From: Streptomyces sp. CGMCC 4.7035
GTDB taxonomy: Bacteria > Actinomycetota > Actinomycetes > Streptomycetales > Streptomycetaceae
Assembly (NCBI RefSeq): GCF_031583065.1
Contig: NZ_CP134053.1
Coordinates: 3,534,001-3,598,000, forward strand
DNA: 64,000 nucleotides
Reading direction: 5' to 3'
The notes beneath the pieces were generated by a model that saw nothing but the letters and a program-made list of their open reading frames with translations, did not search any database and had not been told where the DNA came from. The translations under genes were made by a program, and so were the position numbers. How positions within the stretch are numbered: position 1 is the first letter of the stretch; each line of letters starts with the position of its first letter. Positions 1-9,034 of the stretch are shown here, one piece after another.

Positions 1-2
1 AT

Positions 3-560
3 GACACTGGCGGGGCGATCGTCCAGCTGCTCATGTGCGAGGGCGCCGCGCGCGTGGGACGGGTCGTGCTCGCCTCGTGCGATGCGTTCGACAACTTCCC
101 GCCAGGGCTGACAGGCAAGACGCTGATGCTCACCGGCAAGCTGCCGCCTCGGCTGTTCGGGCTGTTCATGCAACAGATGCGGCTTCGGGTGATCCGTCGG
201 CTCCCGATCGCATTCGGGTGGCTGACCCTCCGAGGGGACGCTGCCACCGCCCGCTGGATGCTGCCGGTCATGAAGCGGCCTGAGATCCGTCATGACGCCG
301 TGCGGACACTGCGAGCCGCTGGAGCGGACACCGGCCTTCTGGTGGCCGCGGCCGAACGCTTGCCCAGCTTCGAACGTCCCGCCCTTGTGGTATGGGCCAG
401 CCGCGACCGCGTCATGCCGCCTGAACATGGCCGACGCCTGGCCGAACTCCTCCCGCACGGACGGCTGGTCGAGATGGGCGACAGCTACACCCTCATCCCG
501 CTGGATCAGCCGGCCGGACTTGCCCAGGTGATCCGGGAGTTCACGCCAGGCCGCCTCTGA
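3..560 (+). CDS. alpha/beta hydrolase, 5' end missing
   Basis: The reading frame is open from base 3, so the gene begins upstream of the window; 185 residues remain. The first visible residues read DTGGAIVQLL. This fits the nucleophile elbow of alpha/beta hydrolases in which Asp replaces Ser, as in the haloalkane dehalogenase/epoxide hydrolase branch (family knowledge). A cap-like region follows (about residues 40-110). Near the C-terminus ALVVWASRDRVMPPEHGRRL is the usual segment carrying the acidic member of the triad. The expected terminal His is not obvious, because the text reads GDSYTLIPLDQP where many relatives have S-x-H-F. The protein may therefore be inactive or divergent. The substrate cannot be assigned. 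Confidence 0.8.
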   Translation, partial: DTGGAIVQLLMCEGAARVGRVVLASCDAFDNFPPGLTGKTLMLTGKLPPRLFGLFMQQMRLRVIRRLPIAFGWLTLRGDAATARWMLPVMKRPEIRHDAVRTLRAAGADTGLLVAAAERLPSFERPALVVWASRDRVMPPEHGRRLAELLPHGRLVEMGDSYTLIPLDQPAGLAQVIREFTPGRL

Positions 561-580
561 CCCGGCCGGCGCCGACCAAC

Positions 581-621
581 GAGAGAGACGCGAGAGAGAC
601 GCGAGAGACGAGAGAGAAGAG
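581..621. repeat. GA-rich low-complexity run
   Basis: Short imperfect direct repeats of the type GAGAGACGC fill the gap between the hydrolase stop and the next start codon. The run also supplies the purine-rich ribosome binding stretch of the next gene. Nothing else is apparent here. Confidence 0.6.
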
Positions 622-628
622 ACAACGG

Positions 629-1306
629 ATGCAGCTCACGATCTTCGCAGCGACCGGTGGCATCGGCCGCCACCTTCTCGAACAGGCCGTTGCCGCGGGT
701 CACGACGTCACCGCAGTCGTACGCAACCCACAAAGCCTGATCGGGTGGGTGGGGCGGGCGCGTGTGGTCACGGCTGACCTGGCCGCGCCGGACGCGGATG
801 TGCTCGCGTCCGCCGTCGTCGGCAGGGACGCCGTCCTCTCCGGGCTCGGACCGCGCAAGCCGAGGTCCGAGGCGGGAGTCACCTCGCGGGGCACGAAGGC
901 CATCGTGGCCGCGATGCAGGCGACCGGCGTGAAGCGCCTTGTGGTGGTCAGCGCCGCACCGATCGGCACCGTGCCGTCGCCGGGTCGGCCGAACCCGCCG
1001 AAACACGATGCCGGCGACGGGTTCTTCATGCGCCACCTGGGCAGCCGGTTCGCGCGAGCCATGTTCAGTGCGCACTACGCCGACCTCGCCCTGATGGAGG
1101 ACATCCTTCGTGGGAGCGATCTGGACTGGACCATCTCACGACCGCCTCGACTGACCGACAAGCCCCTCACCGGCGTCTACCGGACGGCGTATGGGCAGAA
1201 CGTCCGGGGCGGCTCGAAGGTCTCACGCGCCGACGTCGCCCATCACATGCTGCGGGTGCTCGATCAACCCGAAACGATCAAACAAACCATCGGCATCGCC
1301 GACTGA
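629..1306 (+). CDS. NAD(P)-binding oxidoreductase, NmrA/atypical SDR type
   Basis: The protein has 225 aa and starts at ATG after a GA-rich ribosome binding region. The N-terminus MQLTIFAATGGIGRHLLEQA carries the GxTGxxG-like dinucleotide fold signature of atypical short-chain dehydrogenases (NmrA/SDR_a5), here ATGGIGR. AVVRNP follows at the end of beta-2, a basic position typical of NADP preference. RLVVVSAAPIG in the middle corresponds to the beta-5 strand, and DLDWTISRPPRL to the common SDR_a5 C-terminal element (usually TivRP). No canonical YxxxK is seen, which is normal for this branch. It lies 68 bp after the hydrolase in the same orientation and may be cotranscribed. Substrate unknown. 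Confidence 0.85.
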   Translation: MQLTIFAATGGIGRHLLEQAVAAGHDVTAVVRNPQSLIGWVGRARVVTADLAAPDADVLASAVVGRDAVLSGLGPRKPRSEAGVTSRGTKAIVAAMQATGVKRLVVVSAAPIGTVPSPGRPNPPKHDAGDGFFMRHLGSRFARAMFSAHYADLALMEDILRGSDLDWTISRPPRLTDKPLTGVYRTAYGQNVRGGSKVSRADVAHHMLRVLDQPETIKQTIGIAD

Positions 1307-1527
1307 CGAAGAAGTCGGCGCTGCGCCGCGGCGAGACACCGCGGGTCCGCCGTCCGCGCGGCGAACCCACCGCGACGCCGTTCGGGTACCCATCAGGACG
1401 CGACACAGTCGAGCGTTTGCCCAGGTCAGCAGTCTGATGGAGGCCGCCAGGGTCGATTTCTCGGGTTTCCGGGCCGGCCCTGGCAGGAGATCTTGAAAGT
1501 CGTCCATCACACCGAGGTTTTGGGATA

Positions 1528-3588
1528 TCAACTCCTTCGCCGGGCGAGGAGTAGCGCCACGTCGTCGTTCGGTCCCCGGTTCAAGCCGCCGAGCAGTATG
1601 TCGCAGGTCTCCTCCAGGGGGAGCCGGGTGCCGCCCAACAGCCTCAACAGGCCCTGGAGTCCGGCCTCGATGGACTCTCCTCGCCTTTCCACCAGGCCGT
1701 CCGTGAACAGTGCGAGCAGCGTCCCTTCCGACAGTTCCCGCTCCTCGGCGCTGAACGGCACGCCACCCACCCCGAGTGGCGCACCGCTGGGTATGTCGAG
1801 GAGTTCGGCTTTCCCGGCCGGGTCCACCAGCACCGGCGGCAGGTGGCCTGCGCGCGAGAGTTCGCATCGGCCGCTTCGTGGGTCGCAGACGACGTAGAGG
1901 CAGGTGGCCATCGAGTCGGAGTCGCCGAGTGAGGCGGTGATGTCGTCGAGGTGATACAGCAGCTCGGCCGGAGGCAGGTCGAGCCGGGCGAGAGCGCGGG
2001 TGGCCGTACGCAGCTGGCCCATGATCGCCGCGGCGTGCACGCCCTTGCCCATCACATCGCCGACGACCAAGCCGACCCTGCCGTGTTTGAGCGGCAGCAC
2101 ATCGAACCAGTCCCCGCCTACCTCGCTGACCGCGGGCAGGTAGCGGCAGGCGACCTCGATACCGTCGCAGTTCGGTGGCTCCTGGGGGAGCAGGCTGCGC
2201 TGGAGGGTCAGCGCGGTGCTGCGCTCCTGCCCGTACAGCCGGGCGTTGTCGATGCAGATGGCGGCGCGCGCGGCCAACTCGGTGGCGAGCGTGAGGTCCT
2301 GGTCGTCGAACGCCCGGGCGTTCACTGTGCGGTAGAGGCTGAGCGTGCCCAGCACCTCGCCGCGGGCCATCAGCGGGGCGGCCAGATAGGAGTGGACCCC
2401 GGCCCGCCGGAGCGTCTCGGCCGCGGAATCGTCCCTGGCGATACGCCGCATCGTCGCGCCGCTCACCCGCTGCAGCAGGATCGGGCGCGCCTCTCGCACG
2501 CTCTGGGTGATCACCCGTGACGGACTGTACGACGCCGGCTCGCCGACGGGATCCGCGGCCGCGATCGCATCGGTGGGATAGCCCGCCGCGACGGCCAGTG
2601 CCCGGAAGCCGAGAGAGTCGCCCGCCTGCGGCGCGGCCGTGCCGCCGAGACCGGCCACCGAGTCGAGTACGTCGACGGCCGCGAGGTCGGCGAGCTCGGG
2701 AACGGCCACCCCTGCCAGCTCGCGCGCGGTCTGGCGCAGGTCCAGCGTGGTGCCGATACGCACACTGGCGTCGGCTATCACCGCCAACCGCTCCCGCGCT
2801 TTTGCGACCTCGGCCGTCGCTCGCTGCCTCTCGGAGACATCCAGCACCGCGATCGCCAGGCCCAGCACGCGTCCGTTCGCGTCCTCGATCCGGTGGTACG
2901 ACTCCGAGTAGGTATGGTCCTCGCTGTCCGCGGCCGTCCGGCCGACGGTCTGCTGATCCAGCAGTGGCTGACCGGTCCGGAGGACCCGCCGCATCCGCGA
3001 CTCGATGGCCTCCACATCCAGCGCCGGCAGCACCTCGCCGACGCGGCGGCCCAGCACCGCCTCCTCGGGCACGCCGTTGATCCGCTCCAGTGACGGGTTG
3101 ACGCGCACCCACCGCAGTTCGGTGTCGAACACCGCGATGCCCACCGGCGACTGGTGGACCAGGGTGTGGGACAGGGCCAGGTCCCGCTCCACGTTCCGTA
3201 CGGTCACGGCGTCGGCGCCCAGGCCCAGGGCATGGACGTCGCCGCGGGCATCGCGCAGCTGCATGGTGCGGAACTCCACACGGCGCGTCGAGCCGTCCTT
3301 GTGCCGCACCGGAAAGACTCCTGCCCAGCTCTCACCCGTGCACACGCGCTTGAACAGCTCGCGCGCCCGTGGCCGGTTCTCCGGTGCCACCAGCAGCCCG
3401 CCCGCGTTCCGGCCCAGTACCTCAGCAGCGGAGAAGCCGAGCAACCGCTCGGCCTCGGGGCTCCACAGCACGATCCGCCCGTCACTCCCCAGGACCACGG
3501 CGGCCACCCACAGCAGATCCAGCAGCCCGCCCGGCGCAGGAGTGCCATCCCCCAAGCCCTTGCCGGTCAGGGACTCTCGCTCAGGCAT
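1528..3588 (-). CDS. PAS-PAS-GAF-SpoIIE (PP2C) phosphatase
   Basis: The protein has 686 aa. The start chosen is the ATG at 3588 because AAGGAG lies 8 bases upstream. The open frame continues further 5' but is low-complexity there. Order of domains: PAS around residues 20-130 (DGRIVLWSPEAERLLGFSA), a second PAS about 140-260 (FDTELRWVRVNPSLERINGV), GAF about 280-440, and a PP2C-type SpoIIE domain from about 465 to the end. The metal-binding motifs are GGDWFDV, GDVMGKG and the terminal NDDVALLLARR. Such soluble sensor phosphatases dephosphorylate anti-anti-sigma factors and so release sigma factors in Streptomyces (family knowledge). No anti-sigma partner gene is adjacent. It is tandem with a second SpoIIE gene upstream. 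Confidence 0.92.
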   Translation of the reverse strand: MPERESLTGKGLGDGTPAPGGLLDLLWVAAVVLGSDGRIVLWSPEAERLLGFSAAEVLGRNAGGLLVAPENRPRARELFKRVCTGESWAGVFPVRHKDGSTRRVEFRTMQLRDARGDVHALGLGADAVTVRNVERDLALSHTLVHQSPVGIAVFDTELRWVRVNPSLERINGVPEEAVLGRRVGEVLPALDVEAIESRMRRVLRTGQPLLDQQTVGRTAADSEDHTYSESYHRIEDANGRVLGLAIAVLDVSERQRATAEVAKARERLAVIADASVRIGTTLDLRQTARELAGVAVPELADLAAVDVLDSVAGLGGTAAPQAGDSLGFRALAVAAGYPTDAIAAADPVGEPASYSPSRVITQSVREARPILLQRVSGATMRRIARDDSAAETLRRAGVHSYLAAPLMARGEVLGTLSLYRTVNARAFDDQDLTLATELAARAAICIDNARLYGQERSTALTLQRSLLPQEPPNCDGIEVACRYLPAVSEVGGDWFDVLPLKHGRVGLVVGDVMGKGVHAAAIMGQLRTATRALARLDLPPAELLYHLDDITASLGDSDSMATCLYVVCDPRSGRCELSRAGHLPPVLVDPAGKAELLDIPSGAPLGVGGVPFSAEERELSEGTLLALFTDGLVERRGESIEAGLQGLLRLLGGTRLPLEETCDILLGGLNRGPNDDVALLLARRRS

Positions 3589-4007
3589 ACCAGCCGCTCC
3601 TTCCGGCGGCAGCGCCGGAACCGCCCTGGGCCCATTTCGCGGTTCCCCCTGCCAGTCATACCCCTCCCGCGGGGACACCGCACGCCACGGTCGTCCAGGT
3701 CGGCCGACACCGGCGCATGCCGCTCGACACGCCGTGACGCCGTGGTGGCGGGCATCGTGGGTGTCGTAGCGTCCACCAGGACCGGACTGCCTGCTGGAGA
3801 AGGTCAGGGTCGGCGACACAGTGATCGGCAAAAACACTGGCGCCCTCGCCGGCGGCCCGAGCGGTCCGTAACGCCCCCAGGCCTCAGCGCCGAAGCCAGG
3901 ATCTACAGGTGCCCTGCCCGGCCGATCCGGCCCCGGCGGTGCCGACTCGGCGGCCTCGTCAACGAGTACCAGCCAGCAGCCTGACGGCAGGCAGACGAGT
4001 GGCTTGG
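3589..4007. other. intergenic gap between two phosphatase genes
   Basis: These 419 bp separate the two minus-strand SpoIIE genes. Both strands carry open frames, but their codon usage and composition do not look coding. The gap presumably holds the promoter of the downstream phosphatase. I see no clear repeat, hairpin or operator. Confidence 0.4.
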
Positions 4008-6170
4008 TCAACAGCCCGAACCAAAGTTTTCGCTCGGGACAGGGATGTCTTGCTCGGTCCAGATGCATTTGCCGTCGCGGAGGTAGCGGGCGCCCCAGCG
4101 TCTGGAGAGGGCGGCGACGAGTTGAAGGCCGCGACCGCCCTCGTCGGTGTAGGCGGCGTGGCGGATGCGCGGCGTGCTGAGGCTGCTGTCGTAGACCTCG
4201 CAGGTCAGGGAGCGGCTGCGCAGCAGTCGTAGGCGGATGGGGCCCTTGGCGTGCCGGATCACGTTGCCGATCAGCTCGCTGGCCAGCAGCTCGGTGGTGA
4301 TCGCGAGATCGTCCAGTCCCCAGGCGGCCAGTTGCGCGCGGACGAATTCGCGGGCCTGTCCGGCCGCGCGGGGATCCTCCGGGAGGATGCAGGAGGCGAC
4401 ATCACCGGCGTCGATGGCCCGCGTGTGGGCGATCAGCAGCGCTGCGTCGTCGTTCGTCCGGCCATGGTCGGGAAGCAGGGCCGAGACCACGGCGTCGCAC
4501 AGGTCGTCGAGGTGCTGGACGTCGTCGACCTCGTCCCGCGCCGTGAAGGTGGGCACCGCATGCTGGGCGAGGATCTGTTGCAGTCGGGCCAGTCCTCGGT
4601 CGACGCTCTGGGTGGCGGATTCGACGAGCCCGTCGGTGCACAGGACCAGCAGGCTTTCCTCAGGCAGAAGCAGCTGGTGCGTTTCGAACGGCGGCTCGGC
4701 GGCCCCGAGCGGCGGGTCGGCGGCCAGGTCGGGCCTGTGGACGGTGCCATCGGGATGGACGATGACCAGCGGGGGATGACCGGCCAGGGAGAATGAGCAT
4801 ATCCGGGTGATCGGGTCGAAGACGGCGTACAGGCAGGTGGCGTAGCAGTCCTCGCCCAGATCGGTGACCAGGTCATTGAGACGACTGAGCAACTCGTCAG
4901 GGGGTATGTCCAGGTCGGCGAGGGTGCGCACGGCGGTGCGCAGCTGGCCCATGGTGGCCGCTTCGGGAATGCCGTGCCCCATGACGTCGCCGATCACCAT
5001 GGCGACCCTGTCCGCGGACAGCGGGATCATGTCGTACCAGTCGCCACCGACTTGCTCGCCCCGGCCCGCGGGCAGGTAGCGGGCGGCGGCGCAGGCGGCA
5101 GGCAGGCGGGGCAGCGTCCGGGGAAGCAAGCCACGCTGCAGCCCCTGTGCCCGGGCGTGCTCCACGTCGTACAACCGGGCCCGCCCCAGCGACTGGCCGG
5201 CCAGACCACTCAGCGCGGTCAGCAGCGTACGCTCCTCGTCGCTGAAGGAACGCGGCTGAGCGAAAGACACCAAACACATGCCGATGGAGCGCCCGGAGGC
5301 GATCATGGGCAAGAACGCCCACGCGTTCTTCTTGGCCGCCGACGGAATATGCTCCAGCGCTGGATAGCGCTGGCAGTACTCTGCGGCTGACTCGATGAAC
5401 CGGGGAGTGCGATTCCCCAGCACGTCGGTGGCCACGGGGTAGTCGGCTACCAGGATCCCGTCGAGCAGGCTGAGGAGTTCCTGTGTGTATCCGGCGGAGC
5501 CGACCACACGTTGTCGGCCGCCTTCGAAGACCCAGAATATGAGCCCGTCGGCGCCGAATGGGGGCAGGACGTGCGCCGCGACGGCCTGTACGACTTCCCG
5601 CGAGGTGAGCGCCTCGGCGAGTGCCGAGGTCAGTTTGCCCATTCGGACCGTCTGCTCGGAGCCGGCCTCCGAACCACGGACGGGCAGCCTGCCAGGCAAC
5701 TCCTCCAGGCATGCGGCGGCCCATCCCGCCACCGAATGCAGAAAGGATCGCTGCACCTCATCCGGCTCGCCGGCCCCTTCCATGATCACGGACAGCACAC
5801 CTATCGGCCCATCGGCACCGAGGAGGGGCACCGCTGCCGTGCCGGCTGCCCCCATGCCCAGGCTGTCCCCGACCACCCAGGCATAGTCACCGCGCCGCAT
5901 GGCGTGTGCGGGCGCCACGTCCTGCTCGTCGGAGAGATCCGCCCATGCCTCGGCGCTCTCCGCAGCCAACCCGCTGGCCGCAACCAGGTGCAGCCGGCGA
6001 GCAGCAGGGTCGCACCAGTGCAGGAACGCGCCCCGGCCGTCCAGGCACTCCGTGGCCTTGAGCGCCAGCGTCAGTGCCTCCGCGCCTCGCAGCGCTTTGT
6101 ACGAAGCGGAGGGAAAGCCCAGCCCTGACTGCTGGTGGTGGCTCCCGGCTTTGGCTGTCGCAGGTGCCAA
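4008..6170 (-). CDS. GAF-GAF-SpoIIE phosphatase with C-terminal HATPase
   Basis: The protein has 720 aa and begins at TTG (6170), chosen because AGGAG sits about 7 bases upstream. It contains a GAF-like sensor about residues 30-155, a second GAF about 180-345, and a SpoIIE PP2C domain about 360-575 with GGDWYDM, GDVMGHG and TNDDAALLIA. A C-terminal anti-sigma-type HATPase (about 590-710) has ELLASELIGNVIRHA (N box) and DEGGRGLQLVAALSRRWG (G box). Phosphatase and kinase-like modules in one chain allow opposing action on an anti-anti-sigma factor, as known for this Streptomyces family. The ligand sensed by the GAF domains is unknown. The neighbour downstream is a related phosphatase without the kinase module. 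Confidence 0.92.
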   Translation of the reverse strand: MAPATAKAGSHHQQSGLGFPSASYKALRGAEALTLALKATECLDGRGAFLHWCDPAARRLHLVAASGLAAESAEAWADLSDEQDVAPAHAMRRGDYAWVVGDSLGMGAAGTAAVPLLGADGPIGVLSVIMEGAGEPDEVQRSFLHSVAGWAAACLEELPGRLPVRGSEAGSEQTVRMGKLTSALAEALTSREVVQAVAAHVLPPFGADGLIFWVFEGGRQRVVGSAGYTQELLSLLDGILVADYPVATDVLGNRTPRFIESAAEYCQRYPALEHIPSAAKKNAWAFLPMIASGRSIGMCLVSFAQPRSFSDEERTLLTALSGLAGQSLGRARLYDVEHARAQGLQRGLLPRTLPRLPAACAAARYLPAGRGEQVGGDWYDMIPLSADRVAMVIGDVMGHGIPEAATMGQLRTAVRTLADLDIPPDELLSRLNDLVTDLGEDCYATCLYAVFDPITRICSFSLAGHPPLVIVHPDGTVHRPDLAADPPLGAAEPPFETHQLLLPEESLLVLCTDGLVESATQSVDRGLARLQQILAQHAVPTFTARDEVDDVQHLDDLCDAVVSALLPDHGRTNDDAALLIAHTRAIDAGDVASCILPEDPRAAGQAREFVRAQLAAWGLDDLAITTELLASELIGNVIRHAKGPIRLRLLRSRSLTCEVYDSSLSTPRIRHAAYTDEGGRGLQLVAALSRRWGARYLRDGKCIWTEQDIPVPSENFGSGC

Positions 6171-6603
6171 CTCGTCTCCTGCTCACTCCTGGGTCACGGA
6201 CCTGGACATGCGGTGACGGATAGCCCCGCAAATCAGGCAAACACCACTAAACATTACCTTGCCGCCGGTCCATATCCGTCTGGCCCTGCGCCGCAGGGGA
6301 CGTCCGGGTTGCTGTCGGCGTCGGCCTGCCGGACCAGCAGCCCTGCTGCGCACGGATCAGCGTCTGAGAGGGCGCGTCACATGAATGCGTTCGCCGCACC
6401 GGCACTTGCTGCACCGCCCGCGAGCCCTTTCGCACGACACTGATCAACTGCCGGCTCGGGTCGATGTCACGCTGCCGGATGCCGGTCAGCTCCGGAGCCG
6501 ACCAGCTTCTGTGCGGGGCGGAGGCCTTTTCTCAGAGATGGGAAGGCGGCCTTTGCCATGCCTGCGAACAGGCGCCGTGTCCTGGACCGGGATCACGGCA
6601 CGC
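6171..6603. other. intergenic gap, no gene seen
   Basis: This 433-bp stretch lies between the start of the SpoIIE/HATPase gene and the 3' end of the tetR gene. Open frames exist on both strands but lack recognisable protein features. The promoter of the SpoIIE/HATPase gene should be in the left part. Nothing else can be supported. Confidence 0.4.
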
Positions 6604-7275
6604 TCAGGGGCGCGTCGTCCTCTGGCGCGGGTAGCGCGCGGTGACGTCGGCGAGGTAGCCGCGGAGCATGATCCGGGCCTCGTCGAGGAGGTCCGCGTCG
6701 CCCTCGGGGTCGCGGCGGAAGGCTTCCTGGGCGAGCGCGTCGGCGGCGAGGACCGCGGCATGGCAGGCACGGCCGAGCGCCTCGCCGTCGTGGGCGACGC
6801 CGAGCGCGAGCAGGACGCGGCGGACCCCGTCGGCCATCCGGCGCTTGTGCTCGCGATCCGCGCCCCGGGTCCGCTCGGTCAGGCCGTTTCCGAACCACAG
6901 GGCCCGAAAGCCGTGTTCGGCGCGGTAGATCGCGGCGTACGCGTCGATGAGCACGCCGACCGGGTCGTCCCACCGCCGGTCCGCCGCGGCGCGGACGACA
7001 TCGTCCATAACGGCTTCGAGTTTGGTGAAGTAGCCGGCCGCGAGGGCGTCGATGATCGCGTCGCGGTCGGGCAGGTACTGGTACAGCGAGCCGACCGACA
7101 CCTGCGCCTCGGCCGCGACGCGCGTCGTGGTGAGCGCCTCGACGCCCTCCTGGACCAGGACGCGCTCCGCGGCCTGAAGGACCCGGGCGAGACGGGCCTT
7201 GCTGCGCGCCTGCTGAGGAGTGCGACGCAGAGGGGTGACGCCGGCGCCGTCGACGTCCGCGGTCGGCTCGCCCAC
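6604..7275 (-). CDS. TetR/AcrR-family repressor of the aldolase-kinase operon
   Basis: The protein has 223 aa. The N-terminal helix-turn-helix (about residues 25-75) is typical: ILxAAERVL-like helix, TTTRVAAEAQVSVGSLYQYLPDR. The variable ligand-binding region follows. The gene is divergent from a class II aldolase/PfkB kinase operon, with only 57 bp between the start codons. A dyad (7294-7320) sits in that gap, so local autoregulation and repression of the operon is the simplest model. The ligand is probably the sugar or sugar phosphate handled by the operon; this is inference. Confidence 0.88.
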   Translation of the reverse strand: MGEPTADVDGAGVTPLRRTPQQARSKARLARVLQAAERVLVQEGVEALTTTRVAAEAQVSVGSLYQYLPDRDAIIDALAAGYFTKLEAVMDDVVRAAADRRWDDPVGVLIDAYAAIYRAEHGFRALWFGNGLTERTRGADREHKRRMADGVRRVLLALGVAHDGEALGRACHAAVLAADALAQEAFRRDPEGDADLLDEARIMLRGYLADVTARYPRQRTTRP

Positions 7276-7293
7276 GCTTGGCCTCCGAAAGTG

Positions 7294-7320
7294 AACGTGA
7301 CTTTGTTTCAGGTTTACGTT
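7294..7320. promoter_or_regulatory. probable TetR operator dyad
   Basis: AACGTGA at 7294-7300 and TTACGTT at 7314-7320 form an inverted repeat matching at 6 of 7 positions, with a 13-bp T-rich spacer. It lies in the 57-bp gap between the divergent tetR and aldolase starts, only 12 bp from the aldolase ATG. Binding there would occlude both promoters. Confidence 0.6.
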
Positions 7321-7332
7321 ACCGTCGCGTAC

Positions 7333-8019
7333 ATGACCGACTCAAGCTCCATGCTGGGTCAGGAGCGGGCCGCCGTGGCGGCCGCCTGCCGCCGTCTGGG
7401 GGCGGAGGGCCTGCTCATCGGCACGGCCGGAAATGTCAGCGTGCGCGCGGGGGAGCGGGTCGCCATCACCGCGACCGGAGCGGTGCTCGCCCACCTGACT
7501 CCGGATCAGGTGACCGTGGTCGACCTCGACGGAAAGGTCGTGGCCGGGAACCTGCAGCCGACCTCGGAGCTGGAGCTGCATCTTGGCGTCTACCACCGCT
7601 ACGGCGCCGGCGCGGTCGTGCACACCCATGCCCCGATGGCGACCGCCCTCTCCTGTGTGCTCGACGAACTGCCCTGCATCCACTACCAGTTGCTCGCCCT
7701 GGGCGGCACCGTGCGGGTGGCGCCGTACGCCACCTTCGGCACCCCGGAACTCGCCGAGTCCGTGCTCGCCGCGCTGGAGGGCCGCAGCGCTGCCCTGATG
7801 GCCAATCACGGGGCGCTCACCCACGCGCCGACCCTGGACAAGGCGGTCGAGGACGCGCTGCTGCTCGAATGGGCCTGCGGTGTCTACCAGCACGCGGCCG
7901 CCGTCGGACGGCCCCGCGTCCTCGACGAACAGCAGCAGCTCGCGGTGATCGAGGCCGCGCTCGCCCGCGACTACGGCACCACCCGACCCGTACCACCCGT
8001 GCACGAGGAGAGCCGATGA
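7333..8019 (+). CDS. class II aldolase/adducin-family protein
   Basis: The protein has 228 aa and starts at ATG 7333, just after the divergent operator; no strong SD is present, so the mRNA may be nearly leaderless. The family signature is clear: GTAGNVSVR (phosphate-binding loop), PTSELELHLGVY with the catalytic-type Glu, VHTHAPMATALSC with two of the Zn-binding His residues, and the third His in ALMANHGALTH. The family includes L-fuculose-1-phosphate and L-ribulose-phosphate aldolases/epimerases and methylthioribulose-phosphate dehydratase. Its stop codon overlaps the start of a PfkB-type kinase (ATGA), so the two act together, probably phosphorylation then C-C cleavage of a sugar. The actual substrate is not readable. 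Confidence 0.9.
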   Translation: MTDSSSMLGQERAAVAAACRRLGAEGLLIGTAGNVSVRAGERVAITATGAVLAHLTPDQVTVVDLDGKVVAGNLQPTSELELHLGVYHRYGAGAVVHTHAPMATALSCVLDELPCIHYQLLALGGTVRVAPYATFGTPELAESVLAALEGRSAALMANHGALTHAPTLDKAVEDALLLEWACGVYQHAAAVGRPRVLDEQQQLAVIEAALARDYGTTRPVPPVHEESR

Positions 8020-8945
8020 AGGTCGTCACGATGGGCGTACACGTGCTGGACGTGCTGGTGCGGCCGGTGGAGGCCATACCCGAGGGCCAGGGTGCGACGC
8101 TGGTGGAGGACATCAGGATGACCGCCGCCGGGACGGCCGGCGGGACCGCACTCACCCTGGCCAAGCTGGGCGCCTCCGTGCGCAGCGCCGGGGCGATCGG
8201 AACCGACCCCACCGGCGACATGCTGGTGCAACTGCTGGGCAAGGCGGGTATCGGCACCGAGTTCCTCGTCCGCCGCGCGGACACCCCCACCTCCGCCAGC
8301 GTCCTGCCCATCCGGCCGAACGGAGACCGGCCCTCGCTGCACCTGCTCGGCGCCAACATCACCTACGGCCTCGACGACGTGCCCTGGGACGCGATCACCG
8401 AGTCCACACACCTGCATCTGGGCGGCCCGGAGCTGATCGGGGTCGACGTCGCCGCGCGCATCCTGTCGCACGCCAAGGAACACGGCGTGGTGACCTCCGT
8501 GGACCTGCTCGCGCCCGGCGTGCTCGGCAGCTTCGAGCAGATCGCGGCGGCACTGCCGTACATCGACCACCTGTTGCCCAACGACGATCAGGTCCTGGGC
8601 TTCACCGGTGAGGACGACCTGGTGGCGGGCGCCAAGAAACTCCTCGGCGCCGGTGCCGGCCTCGTCGCGGTGACGCGCGGCGGCGACGGTGCACTCCTGG
8701 TCACCGAGGAGGGCACCGAAACGATCCCGGCCTTCGCGATCGACGTCGTGGACACCACCGGGTGCGGCGACGCGTTCTCGGCCGGGTTCCTGCGCGGTGT
8801 CGGGCTGGGCCGCACACCGCGCGAGGCCGCCGTACTCGGTTGCGCCGCCGCGGCGCTGGTGGCCCAGGGGCTCGGCAGTGATCACGGCGACTTCGACCTC
8901 GCGGCCGCCGACGCGTTCGCCGCGGCACACAAGACGCGCTCATGA
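8016..8945 (+). CDS. PfkB-family carbohydrate kinase
   Basis: The protein has 309 aa and is translationally coupled to the aldolase by an ATGA overlap, with GAGGAG upstream. The N-terminal lid region and substrate motif GTAGGTALTLAKLGA correspond to PfkB signature 1. The C-terminal DTTGCGDAFSAGF is signature 2, with the catalytic Asp and the anion hole. Length is normal for ribokinase-type enzymes. The aldolase/kinase/TetR arrangement suggests a small catabolic or salvage pathway for a pentose or deoxysugar. No transporter or isomerase gene is adjacent. Confidence 0.9.
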   Translation: MKVVTMGVHVLDVLVRPVEAIPEGQGATLVEDIRMTAAGTAGGTALTLAKLGASVRSAGAIGTDPTGDMLVQLLGKAGIGTEFLVRRADTPTSASVLPIRPNGDRPSLHLLGANITYGLDDVPWDAITESTHLHLGGPELIGVDVAARILSHAKEHGVVTSVDLLAPGVLGSFEQIAAALPYIDHLLPNDDQVLGFTGEDDLVAGAKKLLGAGAGLVAVTRGGDGALLVTEEGTETIPAFAIDVVDTTGCGDAFSAGFLRGVGLGRTPREAAVLGCAAAALVAQGLGSDHGDFDLAAADAFAAAHKTRS

Positions 8946-8998
8946 ACTGAGGCGGCAGCCGGCGACTCCCGTCGAGGGGCACCCCACGGCATCCGCGA

Positions 8999-9027
8999 GC
9001 CGGGCTCCCGTCCGGCGGGAGCCCGGC
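8999..9027. terminator. hairpin between convergent genes
   Basis: A perfect 11-bp stem (GCCGGGCTCCC, 8999-9009, with its complement at 9017-9027) has a 7-base loop. It lies between the end of the kinase (8945) and the end of gnd (9035), so it can serve both strands. There is no long T run, as is common in Streptomyces. Confidence 0.7.
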
Positions 9028-9034
9028 GCCGGGC

